14,985 nucleotides of DNA from Rhizophlyctis rosea (taxonomy: Eukaryota > Chytridiomycota > Chytridiomycetes > Rhizophlyctidales > Rhizophlyctidaceae). The notes beneath the pieces were generated by a model that saw only the letters and a program-made list of their open reading frames with translations, was not told the origin of the DNA and did no database searches. The stretch is from positions 3,119-18,103 of the forward strand of contig JADGJC010000527.1 in assembly GCA_027596075.1 (NCBI GenBank), written 5' to 3'. This document shows, in pieces, positions 10,025 through 14,985 of this stretch. The translations under genes and the position numbers were made by a program. The number at the start of each line of letters is the position of its first letter. Positions within the stretch are counted from its first letter, which is position 1.

Positions 10025-10675
10025 ATAATATTGAGGAGTCAATCTTGTCAATCTTGTTGAGATTTGCAATCTCCGGTTTTCATTCTTCCCGGGAATCCTT
10101 TGTATCAACTTGTCGTTGCTCTCGTCGATCCAGGATTGTCAAATCTTGCGAACACGTCAATCTTGTGAATCTTGTCACTCTCGTCGATCCAGGATCGTCA
10201 ATCTTTCGAAACATGTAAATCCTGTGAATCTCGTCAATCATTTCAAATCTCTTGGCAATCTCTTACGAGCTTGTCCATCAGTGAATGTCACTCTTGGGTC
10301 ATATCAACCATCCCAGCAATCCCGTCAATCCCTATTGTTCATCCGGGATTGTGAATCCTGCGAGATTGCGTCAATCCCGTGCATCACGTCAATCTTGTAA
10401 ATCTCTCTGGCAATCTCCTTACATTTGACAATTCCGGCCTAACAATCCCGGCAATCCCTTGTTTACTCGCAATGTTCGCATGTCAATTCCCGATGATTAA
10501 GTTTGTAAGTCTTGACAAACCATTGTCAATCTTACCAATCCCTAGTTGTCAAACGACGCCCATGTCAATCCCTGATGAAGAATCTTGTAAATCTCAACAA
10601 TCCATTCCTACTCCATTCTCTCCATACTCTCGACACTCTGAGCGATCTCGTCAATCTTCTCAATCTCGTCTTCAA
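10025..10675. repeat. Degenerate tandem repeat rich in CAATC units
   Basis: About 650 bp are built from diverged copies of a short unit close to GTCAATCTTGT; CAATC occurs about twenty times, along with variants such as GAATC and AAATC. The clearest higher-order copy is a 59-bp pair, 10119-10177 and 10178-10236, identical at 48 of 59 positions by eye and beginning CTCTCGTCGATCCAGGAT. Frames across it (plus 9982-10218, 10110-10400, 10379-10693) are repetitive Cys/Ser/Asn-rich readings that shift frame between units, so I read it as a minisatellite and not as a coding repeat. Confidence 0.75.
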
Positions 10676-11996
10676 CTTCTTCCCACTGCATAGTACTGCA
10701 TGATACATGTACTTGATTACCTGTTTTTTTGCATGAGTGAGGAATCGCACAATGTTTACAAACAGAAACAGGGAGGTGATGCGATCCTTCACGAGCAGAA
10801 ACACGGGGAACTCGGACAACGTAGTTTTCCTTCTCGTTCCCATCGTTCATGTGCGGATAACAAGGGTTTGCCGAATTTTGGGTCCTCCACTCTTTGTGAT
10901 GTTTATCATCCTTCGGTGCAGGATTGATTCCTAGAAGACAGGTGGAATGGTGCGGATTTGGGACTTGGAAACTTTGAAAGGCGGGGTAGTTCCCATGTAA
11001 ACAAGCCGTTGCGCAGACGATAGTGACGATAGGCCGAAATCTCTTCTTGAAGGGAGCCTCAACTTTCGATGCACTGTCGGAAATCGTCCGGTTCTTCACC
11101 TCGGCTCCATGCCTGGAAACTGGAATGAACTTCACGGCAAGCCCACGACCCTGCCGGCTTCGCCAATGAGTTGCACTTGAAGGAGAGGTCATCCTCGTTC
11201 CAATGGTTGCTCGCTGGCTCCATTTTCGTCGACATCGGTATTGGACAGATCAGATCAATTTGCTGGTCACCCACAACTGGATAGTGAAAACGGCTAGTAT
11301 GGCGCGGAAATGGTTTGGAATCGCAGGAAGAGCGCGGGGCATGGAATCAGACTACTAAGTCAACCAGTGCATATATATACCTTTTGGTAACGTCATTCCC
11401 CACAGGAAAGTGGATAATAGTCTTCACCACATGCCAGACGGGAACGGAAAAGATGAGACCCTTGATTACGTGAACAGGGTCCTGCGTCGTACAGCATGGT
11501 CTGAGATGGGGAAAGTTTCGACGCCTCAACCATTTCCGGGTAGCACAAACACCACAGTACTTACCGCTTCAAGAAGGTGTCATTTATGCCTTAGACACAT
11601 GCGTAACCCTTCACCACATGCATTTGGAAAGCCGGGTCTTTTTGGGGAAACCTAGTTTCGCATAAGTGTTGGGGCCTTGACATTCATGACTTATTGTGGA
11701 GAGAAGAGCTACCCCGAAATTGGAAAACTGTTCTGAATAGGGTTTCATTCGGAACTTTCTTAGCAGTGGATGCTGCGGAGGTTTTTCCGGAACGCTCGGT
11801 ATTATGGGCCGTTGCTCCCTGTGTGTTGTACAGGTGGCGACCTTCTGGGCACTTGCGAATGCAATTCAAAAGTGATTCAAAAGTAAAGAATTTATTTCGT
11901 CCTATTCTTCCTCCCTCATGCGCTCTGTCCTGGAGAATCTCAGAACACATCTCGACGCACGCACCTTAGAACCCGGCCTTGAACAGTATTAGAATC
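10676..11996. other. Intergenic region upstream of the UstYa-like gene, no supported gene
   Basis: The longest frame is on the minus strand, 10608-11192 (194 codons). It runs into the repeat at its 3' end, shows no domain, and lacks the codon trend of the real exons. Frames 11410-11655, 11684-11950 (-) and 11694-11969 (+) are also unrecognised. A TATATATA at about 11370-11378 could be promoter-like but has no gene directly behind it. The last few hundred bases should hold the promoter of the gene at 11997. Confidence 0.45.
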
Positions 11997-12905
11997 ATGG
12001 AGCCAAAGAACGACCAAGTTGACCAGGATGAAGAACACCAGGGTTTTCTGAAAACAGGAGATACCCAAGGAGACGTTCCTTTACTCAAGGAAAGGCGGCG
12101 ACGGCACTTCCTGTGGTGGCTGCGTATCGGCATAGAAGTCTGCATGGCCCTCACCATCGTAGGTCTATTACTTCGTCCGGTCGTGAACAATGGGGGCGGG
12201 AACGTTGCGCAAACAGGGACAGAGAAGGTCGTGCAAACAGCGGCAGCGAAGGCGTCGTCGCCTATACCCAATTGTACGTCACATCCAGCCCCTGTTCCTT
12301 TTACGAGTTGTACTGACAAGCGTCATCATTTGCAGTTCCAAAGAAGACCCAAACATTCCTCCCAGACGAGCACATGCTATCCGACGACATGTTCAAAAGC
12401 GGAGACGATACTCGTCGCAAGCTACATAACTGGATCCCACTGAGCACTCGTAAGCTTGCATACCCCTCTCTTCTGTTCGGCCAATTACTAACTAGCATTA
12501 AAAAAAGGCGCGCGAGGCTATGTCCAAATCCCAGACTACAAATCCTACGATCTACTCGAACCATACATTGTGCCCGTCAACTACACCAGCGACGGCCCCG
12601 CCTACATGATGTCTGTTTTCCACCAGCTGCATTGTCTATCATACCTCGTGGAGCATTTCCAGGCCGGCTATGGTGGCACGGCTCTCGAGGACGAGGTCGC
12701 GCATCACGCAGTGCACTGCTTTGACTATATCCGGCAGTCTCTTATGTGTAATGCGGATACGTCGCTGGAAGGGAAGAACGGGGATATAGAGCATGGGTGG
12801 GGTTCTAAACATGTGTGCACGGATTATGAGGCTTTATTGGAGTGGGCAAATGCGCATGGTGCGCTGGCGTGGAGAGGGAATTTACCTGATGGAGCGACTT
12901 TGTGA
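11997..12905 (+). CDS. UstYa-like (DUF3328) membrane oxidase-type protein
   Basis: Three exons, 11997-12273, 12336-12449 and 12508-12905, give 262 aa. Introns are 62 nt (GTACGT..TTTGCAG) and 58 nt (GTAAGC..AAAAAAAG, with a CTAAC branch site). The ATG at 11997 is the first in frame. The protein has a short hydrophilic N-terminus, an RRRR stretch (33-36), one membrane segment (about 38-59), then the DUF3328 domain with HQLHC (169-173) and HAVHC (197-201), followed by FDYIRQSLMCNADTSLE. The paired HxxHC motifs define the family. Known relatives: UstYa/UstYb oxidise and cyclise ribosomal peptides such as ustiloxin, and related members act in other fungal metabolite clusters. The substrate here is unknown. 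No Kex2-repeat precursor or other cluster gene is visible nearby. All motifs are present, so it is probably functional. Confidence 0.93.
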
Positions 12906-12939
12906 GGTGAATCTACTCGATGGAGCAACTTTGTAAGGT
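12888..12939 (+). repeat. 31-bp-period tandem duplication across the stop codon of the UstYa-like gene
   Basis: GATGGAGCGACTTTGTGAGGT (12888-12908) recurs 31 bases on as GATGGAGCAACTTTGTAAGGT (12919-12939), with two differences in 21. Both copies spell the C-terminal DGATL followed by a stop (TGA, then TAA). The second copy lies in the 3' untranslated region. Confidence 0.75.
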
Positions 12940-13945
12940 AACTTTTGTACGTTGGGCACATAACGTATTGATTTTGTATCTAATTTGGACTCTTTTACAT
13001 GGGGACACAATAGATAGCGGCCGGCCAAATAGCAAATACGGCGATGTACTGCACTCCCACCGTGACCTTGTGGGGCAATTCTCAGAGGGCTAGGCGCTGA
13101 CTGCCGACAACATTGCAACAGTAGCAGGACTACTGTTATCAGAAAGACCAAGTTAATTAGGAACGTAGAAGACTATGAGCCCGGAAAGAACTGTAAGTCA
13201 AATACATCCTACGAAGTCTATGGAAATGCAGTCAAGATGGAAAACGGGTTCGAACACTGGAGTGTTGGGAAGCATCATGGTGAATTGCGTTGGACGGTAC
13301 CAAGTTCCGTGAAAAACATGAGTACGAACAATCAGCAGGTGTGAGTTCCGTCCGGAACGTCGCGTATGCCGGATGTGAAAATCTTGCACTTTAAGGAGAT
13401 GGATGAATCATCGATGAAGACTTGTTTGTCTGGAGGTGACGAAGCCGAAGTCTTTCCCGTCAAGGAAGGGACTGGCGGCGCCGGCAAGTGTTGCCGTGAG
13501 GACCTTTTTGAACTTGATTGCATTTGAAGGGGAAGGGCGTTATTTGGATTGTTTACTCCCCGCGCCACTTCATAATCAACCACCTGTGCATTCAGTGGTT
13601 GTTGGAATCTCGATTTACCTGCTTCCCTTCGGTTTGACCCTGGCGGGAGAGGGTTTTCAATGTGTCAGATCGCTGGAAGCTCTCGGGCTCCGAAAAGCTG
13701 ATTCAGTAAACATTATCTATCAAGCTGGAGTATTTTGAGGGTGGCGGATCGGTGGGAGACGCCGTCAGATTTCGATCAGTTAGGGGTCAACATTGGAAAG
13801 TTCAAAGATTTGGCATGTTGGAGGGTAAAGCTTGATATAGGCTGCTTCACGACTTGAGTTTCGTGCATGCCCTTCAATCTTCAAAAAGCTTGCGACACAT
13901 CCTCCTGGCTTTACGATTGTTTGTTACCTTTGGCGATGACTGGCG
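12906..13945. other. Intergenic region, no gene seen
   Basis: Open frames such as plus 13436-13738 (no ATG start) and minus 12882-13151, 13198-13389 and 13332-13583 show no domain and no coding-like third-position pattern. The left end includes the 3' untranslated region of the UstYa-like gene. The right end should be the promoter and leader of the gene at 13946, including an upstream open frame at 13867-13959. Confidence 0.45.
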
Positions 13946-14985
13946 ATGGAGGATGGTAACGATAATTCTGTTGCAGGGCATGCATCTGCGCAACCCTCGG
14001 AGCGCCCGGAGGCAGCGGACGCAACACCAGGAACACCACCTACCCAGCATCGACGTTCCCATTCCGGCGTCCCTAAATCCCGCTCATCAACCTTCTCTTC
14101 CCGTCCGCCCATATCCCGCCTCCAAAAACAAACCAATGACCCCGCCCCCTCCATGTCATCCTCCGGTTCCCAAACCTTGGGCCGAGTTCGACAAACCAAG
14201 CCCCCTCCCACACAAATGCACCACTCCACCTCTCGAACCATGCCCCGTCCCCTCCGCAACGGCAACGGCATGTCGGGAAGTCTGGAAAGCTTGTCGCTGT
14301 CACGTACGCGTCCAGTTCTCCGTGACGTGGTGGATCGGATAACCGAGCGATATGATCTGGGGATTGAGAACTCGTCTTTTGCAATGACGACGGGACACCT
14401 CACACCTCACCGCAGCAACAGATCCATCGCCGGAATAGGATGCCTAGATAACCCATCCACAAGTTCTCACCGCCAACCTTCCTTCACCGCAAACCCCATC
14501 CCAACTCTCGCCGCCTCATCAGATGAGGATGCATACATCCCATCCCCCGAGCAGAATTACCCAGACTCGACACATACAAACAGCGTGTTACCAGATGCCA
14601 GCCGCATCGTCGAACACCTATCCCGGTGGAACTCGGCGTTTGAACTGTTCGGCACAAGGCTGTTGAGTCCTTTTACGTTGCATTTCAAGAATCCGAAGCT
14701 GGAGAGCGCGTATATATGTCATTTTGATAGGGACGCGTGGAGGAGAAATCGTTATGGTATGTGGGCTTGGAAGGGGGGTTTTCTTTTGCGTCGAGCGGTT
14801 TTGGGTGTTTGTGTCGGTTTTGAAGGGAATTTTTGGAGTGTTGTGGCAAAATCCTTCAACCATACAATATCATTTCTTTTGAACTTCGCATCCCTCCAGT
14901 AAATCTCGCAGTGGCAGTAGGAGTCGCATTCTACCTCTACACAGACTTCAGGTCCTTGGGGGGGGGGGGGGGGGGCGCGCCGGGC
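13946..14985 (+). CDS. N-terminal part of a membrane protein, possibly a nucleotide-cyclase-like protein; truncated by the window end
   Basis: Exon 1 is 13946-14756, followed by a 143-nt intron (GTATGT..CTCCAG) and the start of exon 2 at 14900. The first 230 or so residues are Ser/Thr/Pro-rich and basic (for example RRSHSGVPKSRSSTFSSRP), probably disordered and cytosolic. A denser segment follows, SAFELFGTRLLSPFTLHFKN and PKLESAYICHFDRDAWRRNRY, and then a first membrane helix (VNLAVAVGVAFYLYTDF). A soluble 'SPFTLxFxxPxLExxY' segment followed by membrane helices recalls the N-terminal side of membrane-bound adenylate/guanylate cyclases. That is a weak resemblance from memory, and no catalytic domain lies in the window. 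The ATG is preceded by an out-of-frame upstream frame that overlaps it, so the true start could be different. Coding certainty is much higher than functional certainty. Confidence 0.6.
14958..14985. other. Run of 18 G followed by GC-rich end, likely assembly end artefact
   Basis: Positions 14958-14975 are all G, followed by CGCGCCGGGC to the window end. This interrupts the second exon of the truncated gene just after FRSL. Such G-runs at contig ends can come from two-colour sequencing chemistry or from a true homopolymer that broke the assembly. Confidence 0.5.

Noticed and set aside
10025..10675. CAATC repeats as a CRISPR array or as a Kex2-type peptide precursor for the UstYa-like gene
   Set aside because: The repeats are degenerate with no constant spacers, the sequence is eukaryotic, and no frame keeps a signal peptide with repeated KR-flanked cores.
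10608..11192. 194-codon minus-strand open frame with a hydrophobic patch (RPIVTIVCATACLHG)
   Set aside because: It runs into the CAATC repeat, has no recognisable domain, lacks the third-position pattern of true exons, and no splice partners were found.
13924..14403. 159-codon minus-strand frame opposite the truncated membrane-protein gene
   Set aside because: The plus-strand frame is longer, ends in a good donor site and leads into a membrane helix; the minus frame has no such support.

Overview
This is nuclear DNA from a filamentous ascomycete fungus (Pezizomycotina). The protein-coding genes are interrupted by short introns, mostly 54-143 nt, with GT..AG ends and often fungal donors (GTATGT, GTACGT, GTAAGT). 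One gene belongs to the DUF3328/UstYa family, which is found mainly in filamentous fungi. There are no operons, rRNA genes, tRNA genes or CRISPR arrays that I can see. The class is uncertain; I would guess Leotiomycetes-like, but only loosely. The last 28 bases (18 Gs, then GC-rich sequence) look like a ragged contig end.

Layout, left to right. 2-256 (+): probable 3' end of a gene that starts outside the window. About 750-1300 (+): a broken, multi-frame coding relic. 1915-3209 (-): a four-exon gene for a secreted, cysteine-rich, N-glycosylated protein with a hydrophobic C-terminal tail that looks like a GPI signal; its family is not recognised. 3577-3917: a 341-bp element with 24-bp terminal inverted repeats, a probable MITE. 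4723-7096 (-): an intact ten-exon gene for the nuclear WD40 protein WDR70. 7718-9248 (+): a PROPPIN of the Hsv2/WIPI3-4 type, divergent from wdr70 across a 621-bp shared promoter region. 10025-10675: a degenerate tandem repeat rich in CAATC units. 11997-12905 (+): a three-exon UstYa-like (DUF3328) membrane oxidase-type gene with both HxxHC motifs. 13946-end (+): the N-terminal part of a membrane protein cut off by the window end, with a weak resemblance to membrane-bound nucleotide cyclases.

The genes do not form an obvious pathway. wdr70 and hsv2 are housekeeping-type genes (chromatin/DNA repair and phosphoinositide-dependent autophagy or membrane traffic). The GPI-type protein, the UstYa-like gene, the MITE and the minisatellite give the flanks a more accessory character. 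The most unusual signal cuts across genes: in the longest exons, third codon positions run from C/A-ending at the 5' side to G/T-ending at the 3' side. This happens on both strands, and in the GPI-type gene it restarts in a later exon.
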